NCBI GenBank assembly: GCA_945897545.1 | Contig: CAMDGJ010000084.1 | Coordinates: forward strand, 1 to 11,025 | Length of the DNA stretch: 11,025 nucleotides | Direction of reading: 5' to 3' | Source: Flavobacterium psychrophilum | GTDB taxonomy: Bacteria; Bacteroidota; Bacteroidia; Flavobacteriales; Flavobacteriaceae | Part shown: positions 1 to 7,223 of the stretch, in pieces | Layout: every line of letters starts with the position of its first letter | How positions within the stretch are numbered: position 1 is the stretch's first letter | The notes under the pieces: model-generated | The model's database searches: none | Seen by the model: the letters and a program-made list of their open reading frames with translations, nothing else | Told to the model about the DNA's origin: nothing | Program-made: the position numbers and the translations under genes

Positions 1-1135
1 AAACTCGTTCCCGGAATTCCTCGAAATTTTCCTTGTTGGCTGCCGAAATAAACAAGGCATTTTCTTCGCCCACACGGTGCATCCAAGTGGTTTTCCATTC
101 TTCGAGGGTAAAATGTCTTGGCGTTTTTTCGGTCATTAAATCATCTTCATCGATGGTCAAATGTTTGTAAGCATCGATTTTATTGAAAACCATAATCACA
201 GGTTTGTCTTTTGCCTTGATATCTGCTAAAGTCTGATTTACCGATTCGATATGATCTTCAAAATCGGGATGCGAAATATCGACCACGTGCAACAACAACT
301 CAGCTTCGCGAACCTCATCGAGCGTACTTTTGAAAGAATCGACTAATTGCGTTGGTAATTTTCGAATGAACCCTACTGTGTCTGAAAGCAAAAAAGGTAA
401 GTTTTTAATCACCACTTTACGAACGGTGGTGTCCAAAGTCGCAAAAAGTTTATTTTCTACAAAAACATCACTTTTCCCAATGGCGTTCATCAAAGTCGAT
501 TTGCCCACATTGGTATACCCTACCAAAGCCACACGAACCATAGCGCCACGATTGCCTCTTTGGGTTCCCATTTGCTTGTCGATAGCTTTTATTTTTTCTT
601 TCAATAATGAAATTCGATCCCGCACAATACGTCTATCGGTTTCAATCTCTGTTTCTCCCGGTCCACGCATTCCGATTCCCCCTTTTTGACGTTCCAAGTG
701 CGTCCAAAGTCCTGATAATCTTGGTAACAAATAGATACATTGTGCCAATTCTACTTGGGTTCTGGCATAGGAAGTTTCGGCTCTTTGTGCAAAAATATCA
801 AGGATAAGATTCGTTCTGTCAAGTATTTTACAATCTATGATTTTGGAAATATTTTTTTGTTGCGAAGGTGTTAACTCATCATCGAATACCAGAGATGAGA
901 TGTTGTTTTCTTTTACATAAAGATTGATTTCGTCTATTTTCCCAGTTCCTAAAAATGTTTTAGGATTGGGTTTATCCATTTTTTGCCAAAAACGTTTCAC
1001 AACCTCACCGCCAGCGGTAAAGGTCAAAAACTCTAATTCGTCTAGATATTCTTTGAGTTTATCCTCGCTTTGGTTTTGCGTAACGATACCAACGATTGCC
1101 GTTTTTTCAAAATTTATTGTTTCTTTTTCTAACAT
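1..1135 (-). CDS. hflX: GTPase HflX, 3' end outside the window
   Basis: HflX is a cytoplasmic GTPase that binds the 50S subunit and splits or rescues stalled ribosomes. The frame read from ATG at 1135 gives 378 codons before the window edge; the family is usually a little over 400 residues, so only a short C-terminal part is missing. The N-terminal HflX domain includes KTFLGTGKIDEI and the family signature GPGETEIETDRR (residues 158-169). The G domain shows G1 GYTNVGKST (206-214), G3 DTVGF (252-256), G4 NKID (318-321) and a G5-like SAA just before the edge. The ATG lies about 17 nt from a TAAATTTG promoter box, which supports this start. The gene lies downstream of the MFS gene on the same strand, with 61 nt between them and its own probable promoter. 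Identification rests on the signature and the GTPase motifs together. Confidence 0.95.
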   Translation of the reverse strand, partial: MLEKETINFEKTAIVGIVTQNQSEDKLKEYLDELEFLTFTAGGEVVKRFWQKMDKPNPKTFLGTGKIDEINLYVKENNISSLVFDDELTPSQQKNISKIIDCKILDRTNLILDIFAQRAETSYARTQVELAQCIYLLPRLSGLWTHLERQKGGIGMRGPGETEIETDRRIVRDRISLLKEKIKAIDKQMGTQRGNRGAMVRVALVGYTNVGKSTLMNAIGKSDVFVENKLFATLDTTVRKVVIKNLPFLLSDTVGFIRKLPTQLVDSFKSTLDEVREAELLLHVVDISHPDFEDHIESVNQTLADIKAKDKPVIMVFNKIDAYKHLTIDEDDLMTEKTPRHFTLEEWKTTWMHRVGEENALFISAANKENFEEFRERV

Positions 1136-1151
1136 AACTTTTTATATGCTG

Positions 1152-1185
1152 CAAATTTAATGATTTGCGAGGGACTTATGGACAA
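1152..1185 (-). promoter_or_regulatory. Probable hflX promoter (Bacteroidota type)
   Basis: On the minus strand TAAATTTG (1159-1152) matches the Bacteroidota -7 consensus TAnnTTTG exactly. A TTG (1185-1183) lies 23 nt upstream, at the long end of the usual spacing. It sits in the 61-nt gap before hflX and predicts a leader of only about 10 nt. The -7 match is seen directly; promoter activity is inferred. Confidence 0.5.
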
Positions 1186-1196
1186 TGCACCAAAAT

Positions 1197-2408
1197 CTAT
1201 TCTATCGCTTTCACTTTACTAACCAAGAAAGCAATCAAAATTCCGAACATTCCGATAAAAGAGAATGAAAATTGCAAACCAAATAGTTCTGAAATATGAC
1301 CAATAACAGGAGGTCCCATCAAGAATCCTAAAAAACTCACGCTAGAAACGGCTGTCAAAGCTTCACCTGTTGGAATTGTTGGGTGTTTTCCAGCAATGCT
1401 GTAAAGTGTAGGAATAACGGTAGAAACGCCCAATCCTACAATCATAAAAGCAATAGTACACGGAATAATATACGGGAAAATTACAGCCATATATAAGCCA
1501 AATGAAATCATAATACCACTGATTTGCATCACGGTTTTTCGCCCAAATTTATCGATTAAACGTCCGCCAAAAAAACGTCCACTAGCCATCATAATCATAA
1601 ATGAAGTATAACCAATAACGATTAATGGGCCCGGCGCTTTGACGACGTCTTTGAAATAAACTCCACTCCAATCGAACATAATGCCTTCGCTCGCCATACA
1701 GCAAAATCCAATAACTCCCAATAAAACTAAGGACATATCTGGTTTGGTAAATGTTTTTTTCTTTTCAATGCGAACTTTTTCCTTGGCTTTTATTAAATAT
1801 TTGAAATTGATGGCCACAAGACCTACTACTACAAAAGCCACGATGACAAAATGCATATACGTCGTAATATTGAGTGCTAACATTCCCAGTCCAACTAAAG
1901 CTCCTGTGAATCCAGCCAAGCTCCACATTCCGTGAAAAGAAGACATAATAGCTCTCCTAAAAAGACCTTCGGTGTAGATGCCTTGAGTATTTATGGAGAT
2001 GTTAGTCAAGTTGCCAAAGATTCCAAAAGAAACCAACCCTAGAGCCAATTGCCAAGCATTTTGAGCTAAACCGATATTCGTCAAACTAAAAACATACATT
2101 ATAACTGACAACGGAAGGATGCGGTGGCTTCCAAAACGAGTCACTAATTTACCTGAAAAAAACATCATCGACAACTGTCCGACTGGCAATGCGAATAGAA
2201 TAGTTCCTAGTTCGCCATCACTCAATTGCAAAGCGGCTTTGATATTTGGAATTCGGCTTGCCCAACTGGAAAAACACAAACCCATACCAAAATAAAACAT
2301 GGAGACGCCCCAACGAATTCGGTTTAAATAGGATTGCTTGGCGTCACGATAGGTTTTTTTGTATTTGCCTTTCGCTTTGTAAATACCTATAAAATTAAAA
2401 TACTGCAA
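1197..2408 (-). CDS. MFS transporter, YbjJ-like
   Basis: This is an inner-membrane transporter of the major facilitator superfamily; the substrate cannot be told from sequence. The product is up to 403 residues with about twelve hydrophobic segments. Residues 37-60 (MFYFGMGLCFSSWASRIPNI) resemble the start of E. coli YbjJ, with its SWA-R-P element. The internal MFS loop motif is seen as GRFFGGRLIDKFGRK, and the last helices carry GFLMGPPVIGHISELFG, also YbjJ-like. The start is uncertain. The upstream open frame begins with TTG at 2408 and has no ATG until 2300, but ATG 2300 would cut into the first membrane helix and drop a plausible cytoplasmic N-terminus (KKTYRDAKQSYLNRIRWG). I therefore prefer the upstream TTG or another non-ATG start. 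A -7-like TATTATTG (2442-2435) is compatible with that. It is probably transcribed alone. Confidence 0.85.
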   Translation of the reverse strand: MQYFNFIGIYKAKGKYKKTYRDAKQSYLNRIRWGVSMFYFGMGLCFSSWASRIPNIKAALQLSDGELGTILFALPVGQLSMMFFSGKLVTRFGSHRILPLSVIMYVFSLTNIGLAQNAWQLALGLVSFGIFGNLTNISINTQGIYTEGLFRRAIMSSFHGMWSLAGFTGALVGLGMLALNITTYMHFVIVAFVVVGLVAINFKYLIKAKEKVRIEKKKTFTKPDMSLVLLGVIGFCCMASEGIMFDWSGVYFKDVVKAPGPLIVIGYTSFMIMMASGRFFGGRLIDKFGRKTVMQISGIMISFGLYMAVIFPYIIPCTIAFMIVGLGVSTVIPTLYSIAGKHPTIPTGEALTAVSSVSFLGFLMGPPVIGHISELFGLQFSFSFIGMFGILIAFLVSKVKAIE

Positions 2409-2557
2409 ATAGTTTTATTTTAAATTTGAAGCTGCAATAATACAAAATCAATCTCTGTCTATTGGCTATTTCCTTTTTAATTGGAACAGTACAACGTTTT
2501 TGCCTACAAGTTAAAATAGATTGAACTAAATTGCTGTATGAATTATAGTCTCGCATT

Positions 2558-2616
2558 TGTCACACTGAGCTTGTCGAAGTGCATTAAAAAAGGTCTTCGA
2601 CAAGCTCAGACTGACA
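2558..2616. repeat. Long imperfect inverted repeat, dispersed-repeat type
   Basis: The left arm 2558-2579 and right arm 2595-2616 are 22 nt each and complementary at 20 positions, around a 15-nt A-rich loop. The core is CTTCGACAAGCTCAG with its complement. It lies 29 nt beyond the stop of the oxidoreductase gene and about 150 nt before the MFS gene, so it can fold at the 3' end of the oxidoreductase transcript. There is no T-tract after either arm, so it is not a classical terminator. From memory this core recurs in intergenic regions of Flavobacteriia, which suggests a REP-like dispersed element; that needs a genome search. Confidence 0.8.
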
Positions 2617-2644
2617 GTGGATAAATTCAGAACTAGTAGGTTGT

Positions 2645-3688
2645 TTATAAGTCGATAACTTTTTTTTGCTCATTGCTTTGAAAAGCGGCTTCAATAATTT
2701 GCATAACATTGACACCATCTTGAGCTGTTACGGGTTCTATTTTACCGTTGGTAAGACATTGATAAACACCGTCAAAAAAGTCATAATAATTCCCTTGAAG
2801 TGTGGGTGTTTTTTCTTTTATAATTTTGCCTTCGATTTCGGTGTGCAACAATCCTTCCTGTCCTTCTTTTTCAGTTCCCCAATTAGGTAAATTGGGTTTT
2901 TTACCCAGTTTCAATTCGTCTTCTTGCACATCGCCACGCGACTTTAGAAAAGAACCTTTCTTGCCGTGAATCACATAAGAAGGATTGGGTTCACGTACAA
3001 AAAATCCGGCTTTCAATCGCAGTCTAAAATTGGTATAATAGAGCAAAACATCCATGTAATCATCGACAACCGAATTTGCTCTAATGAATCGGATATCAGC
3101 AAACACGGCATTGGGCAAACCGAACAAATACAAAGCTTGATCAATAATATGTGGTCCCAAATCCTTCATAATTCCAGAACCAGAATTGACAGTTTCCTTG
3201 TGAACTTTTGGACTCAAAACAGGATTGTAACGGTCGAAATGGAATTCAGCTTCGACGATTTCTCCCAAAACATTTTTATCGACAATGCTTTTAACGGTTT
3301 TGAAATCGCTGTCCCATCTCCTATTTTGAAAAACGGACAATTTCAATCCTTTCTCTTTGGCTAAGGCTGCCAATTCCTTTGCTTCAGCAACATTTGAGGT
3401 GAATGCTTTTTCGACAATCGCGTGTTTTCCGGCGAGCAGGACTTTTTTGGCATATTCGAAATGAGTATCAATTGGCGTGTTGACAATAACCAAATCGATC
3501 GTTTTGTCCTCCAGAATAGATTCTAAACTGGAATAACTTATCACTTCAGGATAATCCTCTTTTATTAATTTCTTGCTTCGTTCCCAAGAACCCAAAAGTT
3601 CAAAACCGGGATGAAGTTCAAGAAAGGGTGCGTGAAAAACTTTTCCCGACATTCCGTAGGATAATAGTGCTGTTTTTATTTTTTGCAT
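2645..3688 (-). CDS. Gfo/Idh/MocA-family oxidoreductase
   Basis: This is a cytoplasmic NAD(P)-dependent dehydrogenase of the glucose-fructose oxidoreductase/inositol dehydrogenase/MocA family, probably acting on a sugar or polyol derivative; the substrate is not predictable. The 347 residues match the usual family length. The N-terminal Rossmann fold starts TALLSYGMSGKVFHAPF (residues 6-22), the form seen in the YdgJ/YhhX branch; the first glycine of the classical GxGxxG is Ser10 here. The catalytic lysine motif, usually EKP, reads EKA (E93-K94-A95), keeping the lysine. NRRWDSDF (122-129) and KDLGPHIIDQ (175-184), with D176, H180 and D183, mark the C-terminal catalytic domain. It sits between the MFS gene and an Old Yellow Enzyme gene on the same strand, but with gaps of 236 and 180 nt or more, so co-transcription is doubtful. 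The ATG at 3688 is the natural start. Confidence 0.92.
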   Translation of the reverse strand: MQKIKTALLSYGMSGKVFHAPFLELHPGFELLGSWERSKKLIKEDYPEVISYSSLESILEDKTIDLVIVNTPIDTHFEYAKKVLLAGKHAIVEKAFTSNVAEAKELAALAKEKGLKLSVFQNRRWDSDFKTVKSIVDKNVLGEIVEAEFHFDRYNPVLSPKVHKETVNSGSGIMKDLGPHIIDQALYLFGLPNAVFADIRFIRANSVVDDYMDVLLYYTNFRLRLKAGFFVREPNPSYVIHGKKGSFLKSRGDVQEDELKLGKKPNLPNWGTEKEGQEGLLHTEIEGKIIKEKTPTLQGNYYDFFDGVYQCLTNGKIEPVTAQDGVNVMQIIEAAFQSNEQKKVIDL

Positions 3689-3727
3689 TTTGTTTTTTTT
3701 TAAAATATATAAAGATTGCGGATTTTT

Positions 3728-3848
3728 GATTAACGATTTTTGATTGCAGAAGTTTAATGACTCGCAAAATTAACAATCTCATATTTACCAATACTAAATC
3801 TGACCCGAGCGATTGCGGACTGGCGAAACAAATCTAAAATCGTTAATC
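3728..3848. repeat. Imperfect inverted repeat in the intergenic gap
   Basis: GATTAACGATTTTTGAT (3728-3744) is complementary at 16 of 17 positions to 3832-3848, 87 nt away. The same gap carries GATTGCGGA twice as a direct repeat (3714-3722 and 3811-3819). The repeats fill most of the gap between the Old Yellow Enzyme and oxidoreductase genes. AT-rich ATTAACGAT-like strings are common between flavobacterial genes, so this may be a degraded dispersed repeat. No function can be assigned. Confidence 0.5.
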
Positions 3849-3868
3849 ATCATTCAAAAATCATTAAA

Positions 3869-4936
3869 TCATATCTTAGCTCTTTCGTATTGCAACGGCC
3901 ATTCCACTTCGACACCCAATTCTTTTGCAAAATTCAATCCTAAGTAAGGATCTCTCAGGGATTCTCTGGCGAATAAAACCAAATCAGCCTTCTTCGTGGC
4001 AACAATTTCTTCCGCTTGGATTGCTTCGGTGATTAAACCCACAGCTCCAGTCAAAATCCCTGTTTCTTTTTTGATTTTTTCCGCAAAAGGAACTTGATAA
4101 TTAGGTCCAATAGGAATTTGCTGATGGGTTACTAATCCGCCAGAAGAAACGTCAATTAAATCAACTCCTTTTTCTTTTATAATTTTCGAAAGTTGTACCG
4201 ATTCTTCGACATTCCAACCTCCATCAGCCCAATCAGTGGCCGAAATTCTGATGAATAAAGGCAAATCTGCTGGCCATTCGGATTTTATGGCTTCGATCAC
4301 TTCAAGCAGCAATCGGATTCTGTTTTCAAAACTTCCTCCGTATTCGTCTGTTCTAAAATTAGACAAAGGAGACATAAACTGATGCAACAAATAACCGTGA
4401 GCAGCGTGGATTTCGACCACTTGAAAACCGGCTTTCAAAGCTCTTTTGGTAGCTGATTTAAAATCGGAAATTACTTTCTGAATTCCGGTTTTGTCTAATG
4501 CAATTGGGAGTTTTTCATTGCCATGAAAAGCAACAGCCGATGGCGCAACTGTATTCCAACCGCCATTTTTTTCATCCATTTTTTTATTGCCGTTCCAAGG
4601 TTCCGAAACGCTTGCTTTTCGTCCAGCGTGCGCCAATTGAATTCCAGGAATCGCATTTTGCGAAAGTATAAACTTATTAATAGTTTGCATTTTATCGATG
4701 TGTTCGTCTTTCCAGAGGCCTAAATCTCCCGGAGAAATTCGGCCTTCGGGAGAAACTGCTGTTGCTTCCTGTATGATTAAAGCCGCACCGCCTGTGGCTC
4801 GACTGCCTAAATGTATCAGATGCCAATCATTGGCAAAGCCATCGGTTGCAGAATATTGGCACATTGGAGAAATAGCAATTCTGTTTTTGAATGTGAGGCC
4901 TTTTATCGAAAGAGGTGAAAATAATGTAGAAGACAT
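3869..4936 (-). CDS. NADH:flavin oxidoreductase, Old Yellow Enzyme family (YqjM type)
   Basis: This is an FMN-containing ene-reductase that uses NAD(P)H to reduce activated C=C bonds in enals, enones and similar electrophiles in the cytoplasm; the natural substrate is unknown, and detoxification or stress roles are usual for the family. With the start at ATG 4936 the protein has 355 residues. The YqjM-class flavin residues then fall at Cys26 and Tyr28 (PMCQYSA), the same numbers as in Bacillus YqjM. His177 and His180 (EIHAAHGYLLHQF) are the substrate-binding pair. The following SPLSNFRTDEYGGSFENR is the family signature. The C-terminus QYERAKI keeps the arginine that in YqjM reaches into the neighbouring subunit. 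A longer frame starts at TTG 4957, but that codon overlaps the probable -7 box, so ATG 4936 is preferred. Likely monocistronic. Confidence 0.93.
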   Translation of the reverse strand: MSSTLFSPLSIKGLTFKNRIAISPMCQYSATDGFANDWHLIHLGSRATGGAALIIQEATAVSPEGRISPGDLGLWKDEHIDKMQTINKFILSQNAIPGIQLAHAGRKASVSEPWNGNKKMDEKNGGWNTVAPSAVAFHGNEKLPIALDKTGIQKVISDFKSATKRALKAGFQVVEIHAAHGYLLHQFMSPLSNFRTDEYGGSFENRIRLLLEVIEAIKSEWPADLPLFIRISATDWADGGWNVEESVQLSKIIKEKGVDLIDVSSGGLVTHQQIPIGPNYQVPFAEKIKKETGILTGAVGLITEAIQAEEIVATKKADLVLFARESLRDPYLGLNFAKELGVEVEWPLQYERAKI

Positions 4937-4954
4937 AGTTTTGATTTTTAGATT

Positions 4955-4983
4955 CAATTATAAAAATTTAGGTTATTTTTCAA
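4955..4983 (-). promoter_or_regulatory. Probable promoter of the Old Yellow Enzyme gene
   Basis: On the minus strand TTG (4983-4981) is followed after 18 nt by TATAATTG (4962-4955), one base off TAnnTTTG. The implied start of transcription is 10-15 nt before ATG 4936, which is a reason to reject the TTG start at 4957. Confidence 0.4.
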
Positions 4984-5126
4984 ACCATTAAGATATTAAG
5001 GTTCATTAAGTGTATTAACTCTTAATTTTCTTATTGATTTTAATGGTTTATTTTTTTTGAGTTGTCTATTTGCAGAAAAGAATAATTTTAATTGTTTTTA
5101 GCTTTGCACATAAAACCCAAAAAGAA

Positions 5127-5204
5127 ATGATTTTAAAGAGTAGAAAAGCTGCATACTGTAAAGGTTTTGTAACAAAAGGTAAAGTTAAGACACATATAGC
5201 TTAG
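5127..5204 (+). CDS. Possible small basic protein, 25 residues
   Basis: The frame ATG 5127 to TAG 5202-5204 encodes 25 residues, beginning MILKSRKAAYCKG and ending KTHIA, with about seven Lys/Arg and one Cys. The A-rich stretch before the ATG suits Bacteroidota initiation. TAGCTTTG (5099-5106) matches the TAnnTTTG box and would place transcription start about 15 nt ahead of the ATG, but no TTG lies at the right distance upstream. I recognise no family. It could be a chance ORF within the long leader of rseP. Confidence 0.2.
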   Translation: MILKSRKAAYCKGFVTKGKVKTHIA

Positions 5205-5264
5205 TAAAAAAGGAAAAGGAGCATTAATTAACATATTTTTATCGTCTTAGCTAAAAGTAAACCT

Positions 5265-5294
5265 TTGCAACTATAATAGAAAACCTTACTTTTG
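5265..5294 (+). promoter_or_regulatory. rseP promoter, Bacteroidota consensus
   Basis: TTTG ending at 5267 (TTG 5265-5267) is separated by exactly 19 nt from TACTTTTG (5287-5294), a full match to the Bacteroidota -33/-7 consensus. Transcription would begin near 5300, leaving a leader of about 23 nt before ATG 5323. Confidence 0.8.
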
Positions 5295-5322
5295 TGGGCT
5301 ATACAGAATTTAAAAACAAGAA

Positions 5323-6666
5323 ATGGAAATAGTTATCAAGCTTTCTCAATTTTTATTGAGCTTATCATTACTGATTATACTTCACGAATTAGGACATTTT
5401 ATTCCTGCCAAAATATTTAAGACCCGAGTTGAAAAATTCTACTTATTTTTTGACGTTAAATATTCATTATTCAAAAAGAAAATTGGCGAAACCGAATACG
5501 GAATTGGCTGGTTGCCGCTTGGTGGTTACGTCAAAATTTCTGGAATGATTGACGAAAGTATGGACAAAGAACAAATGGCTTTGCCTCCACAACCATGGGA
5601 ATTTCGTTCGAAACCGGCTTGGCAACGATTGATTATTATGTTGGGTGGTGTTACCGTAAACTTTATCTTGGCGTTTATCATTTATATCGGCATGGCATTT
5701 GCTTATGGTGAAATGTACCTCAACAATTCTGAGTTGAAAGATGGAATTGCGGTTAAAAGTGCCGTTGGAGAAGAATTAGGATTAAAAACAGGGGATAAAA
5801 TAATTGCTGTTGATGGCGAAAAAATTGCTCATTTTGATGAGATTCCAATGAAACTCTTGTTCTCCAAATCAGCATTGATTGTTCGTGACGGCGCTGAACA
5901 AACTATTAAGTTCCCAGTCGATTTGATTGACAAAGTATTGAAAGGCGAAAAACGTCCTTTTATTGGACTAAGAGAGCCATTTATGGTAGCTATGGTTCAA
6001 GATTCATCTGCCAATAGCAAAGTACTTTTGAAAAAAGACATTGTAAAATCATTGAATGGAGTGCCAACGAAATATGCCGATCAAGTGATGTCCATTTTGA
6101 AAGCCAATAAAAACAAAACTGTTGATGCTGTTGTTTTGAGAGATGAAAAAGAAGTTCCTGTTAAAGTTCAAATTAACAAAGAAGGAAAGTTAGGTGTTGG
6201 TGTTGCTTCAGTGGGTATTAAAAGCCTTGAAAAGTTGGGTCTTTATAAATTTAGCACACACGAATACGGCTTCTTTGAATCAATCCCTGTAGGAATCGAT
6301 AAAGGAACAAACCAATTAGTAGGTTACGGAAAACAACTAAAAGCGATTTTCAATCCAGACACGGGCGCTTACAAAGGTGTAGGAGGTTTTAAAGCCATTT
6401 TTGATATTTTTCCAAGCACTTGGAGCTGGGAAGTATTCTGGAACATTACCGCTTTGTTGTCGATTATGCTTGGTGTAATGAATTTATTGCCCATTCCGGC
6501 CCTTGATGGTGGTCACGTAATCTTTTTATTATACGAAATGATTAGCGGCAGAAAACCAAGCGACAAGTTCCTAGAGAACGCCCAAATGGTTGGTTTCTTT
6601 CTACTTATAACCTTGTTATTGTTTGCTAACGGGAACGATATTTACAAGGCAATTGTGGGACGATAA
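5323..6666 (+). CDS. rseP: RIP metalloprotease RseP (site-2 protease)
   Basis: RseP is an inner-membrane zinc protease that cuts transmembrane segments, typically of anti-sigma factors and leftover signal peptides. The protein has 447 residues, close to the 450 of the E. coli enzyme. The first membrane helix carries the zinc motif HELGH (residues 21-25). A loop GIGWLPLGGYVKISGM follows, the conserved GxxxxPLGGYV element. A second helix lies near 105-127, PDZ-like regions span roughly 130-300 (KTGDKIIAVDGEKI is the typical carboxylate-loop region), and the last membrane part holds NLLPIPALDGGH (387-398), whose Asp395 is the third zinc ligand. All catalytic residues are present. The ATG is 28 nt past a consensus promoter. 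It stands alone between a divergent gene and a tRNA gene. The local sigma/anti-sigma substrate cannot be seen here. Confidence 0.96.
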   Translation: MEIVIKLSQFLLSLSLLIILHELGHFIPAKIFKTRVEKFYLFFDVKYSLFKKKIGETEYGIGWLPLGGYVKISGMIDESMDKEQMALPPQPWEFRSKPAWQRLIIMLGGVTVNFILAFIIYIGMAFAYGEMYLNNSELKDGIAVKSAVGEELGLKTGDKIIAVDGEKIAHFDEIPMKLLFSKSALIVRDGAEQTIKFPVDLIDKVLKGEKRPFIGLREPFMVAMVQDSSANSKVLLKKDIVKSLNGVPTKYADQVMSILKANKNKTVDAVVLRDEKEVPVKVQINKEGKLGVGVASVGIKSLEKLGLYKFSTHEYGFFESIPVGIDKGTNQLVGYGKQLKAIFNPDTGAYKGVGGFKAIFDIFPSTWSWEVFWNITALLSIMLGVMNLLPIPALDGGHVIFLLYEMISGRKPSDKFLENAQMVGFFLLITLLLFANGNDIYKAIVGR

Positions 6667-6694
6667 AATAAATTAAAATTTTTTACTTTTTTAT

Positions 6695-6724
6695 TTGTGA
6701 AAAGTAATAATAGCACTATATTTG
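6695..6724 (+). promoter_or_regulatory. tRNA-Asn promoter, Bacteroidota consensus
   Basis: TTTG with TTG at 6695-6697, then 19 nt, then TATATTTG (6717-6724) is a full match to the consensus with the same spacing as the rseP promoter. Transcription would start near 6730, giving a 5' leader of about 70 nt that RNase P would remove. Confidence 0.75.
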
Positions 6725-6803
6725 CAACCGCTTAAACAAATAAACATTGTTAGTTAAAGCTACAAAAAACGTTCATTCATAATAAGAATAATAAAATACA
6801 GTT

Positions 6804-6877
6804 TCCTTCTTAGCTCAGTTGGTTAGAGCATCTGACTGTTAATCAGAGGGTCCTTGGTTCGAGCCCAAGAGAGGGAG
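6804..6877 (+). tRNA. tRNA-Asn (GUU)
   Basis: A complete 74-nt cloverleaf can be drawn. The acceptor stem 6804-6810 pairs with 6870-6876 (one G-U), and the discriminator is G6877. The D stem is GCTC/GAGC (6813-6816, 6826-6829). The anticodon stem is TCTGA/TCAGA (6831-6835, 6843-6847) around loop CTGTTAA, with anticodon GTT at 6838-6840. The T stem is CTTGG/CCAAG with loop TTCGAGC (6858-6864). CCA is not encoded (CTA follows), so it must be added after transcription. Anticodon GUU reads both Asn codons. Confidence 0.97.
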
Positions 6878-6884
6878 CTAATTG

Positions 6885-6914
6885 AAAAAAGAGGTCAAAA
6901 ATGACCTCTTTTTT
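6885..6914 (+). terminator. Intrinsic terminator of the tRNA-Asn gene
   Basis: GAGGTCA (6891-6897) pairs perfectly with TGACCTC (6902-6908) around an AAAA loop. The stem is extended by six A-T pairs, so the 3' side is a T-tract (6909-6914). It starts 8 nt after the tRNA. Because the A and T tracts are symmetrical, it could also work on the opposite strand. Confidence 0.9.
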
Positions 6915-7184
6915 ATTTTTACTATTTTGCAAAACCTTACTGGCATTGAGGAGAACTTGTATTGGACTTGTTAATTTTAGCAGTTAAAATAAGATGTTTT
7001 GGGATATAAAAAGAAGTAATAAATATAATGTTTTTCTGCTCGGCGAAGTGGCGGAATTTAATCACTTTCCATTCCAAATATAACAAAAATTTCAATCAGC
7101 GAATACATTAGCGATAAAGCCAAAACTAGCCATTATCACAAACCTCTGTAAGCAAATGTGCGTTTATTCAAAATTTCTCCATAA
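6915..7184. other. Gene-free stretch between tRNA-Asn and higBA
   Basis: No credible gene is visible. The longest small frame here (6994-7083, 29 codons) overlaps the direct repeat at 7034-7055 and has only a poor promoter-like box. The segment 7084-7170 (CAGCGAATACATTAGCG, GCCAAAACTAGCC and neighbouring strings) is less AT-rich than its surroundings and looks like the mosaic intergenic sequence often seen around accessory genes in Bacteroidota; this is an impression from memory. No copy of the tRNA 3' end is present, so there is no att site evidence. Confidence 0.4.
7034..7055 (+). repeat. Direct repeat left of higBA
   Basis: TTCTGCT, then CGGC, then GAAGTGGCGGA. The second copy at 7914-7931 reads TTCTACT then GAAATGGCGGA. 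The two agree at 16 of 18 positions once the extra 4 nt here are set aside. The pair brackets the toxin-antitoxin genes at a distance of about 880 nt. Confidence 0.45.
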
Positions 7185-7209
7185 AAAAGTTTTCAATTTG
7201 AAAACTTTT
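7185..7209. promoter_or_regulatory. Perfect palindrome, probable HigA operator
   Basis: AAAAGTTTTCAA (7185-7196) and its exact complement TTGAAAACTTTT (7198-7209) flank one T. The 25-bp palindrome sits 14 nt before the higB start and abuts the -7 box, exactly where a dimeric HTH antitoxin would bind to repress its own operon. The symmetry is seen; HigA binding is inferred from the autoregulation usual for type II systems. Confidence 0.7.
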
Positions 7210-7211
7210 GT

Positions 7212-7219
7212 TACTTTTG
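7212..7219 (+). promoter_or_regulatory. -7 box of the higBA operon
   Basis: TACTTTTG is a full TAnnTTTG match, 4 nt before the higB ATG. The -33 region falls inside the palindrome and lacks a clear TTG (TTT at 7190-7192). Transcription would begin at about the ATG, so the toxin mRNA may be leaderless. Confidence 0.5.
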
Positions 7220-7223
7220 TCAA

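Larger units (their letters stand above)
4958..5322. other. Divergent intergenic region between the Old Yellow Enzyme and rseP genes
   Basis: This gene-poor 365-nt stretch separates two divergent genes. From left to right it holds the promoter of the Old Yellow Enzyme gene, a cluster of ATTAAG repeats (4987-5010), a 10-bp inverted repeat AAACCATTAA/TTAATGGTTT (4982-4991 and 5040-5049), a TAGCTTTG -7-like box (5099-5106), a 25-codon ORF (5127-5204), and the rseP promoter (5265-5294). Apart from these I see nothing recognisable. Confidence 0.6.

Noticed and set aside
330..1160. Plus-strand open frames of 66-119 codons across hflX
   Set aside because: They lie opposite the clearly conserved hflX frame and show no family motifs.
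2966..3364. 132-codon plus-strand frame opposite the oxidoreductase gene
   Set aside because: The minus-strand frame carries the full Gfo/Idh/MocA motifs; the plus-strand frame is its shadow.
6994..7083. 29-codon ATG frame between the tRNA and higBA
   Set aside because: It contains the left direct repeat, has only a mismatched -7 box (TAATTTTA), and encodes nothing recognisable.
6858..7223. tRNA-Asn as an integration site with higBA as part of an inserted island
   Set aside because: No second copy of the tRNA 3' end and no integrase gene are in the window; the direct repeats near higBA are unrelated to the tRNA.
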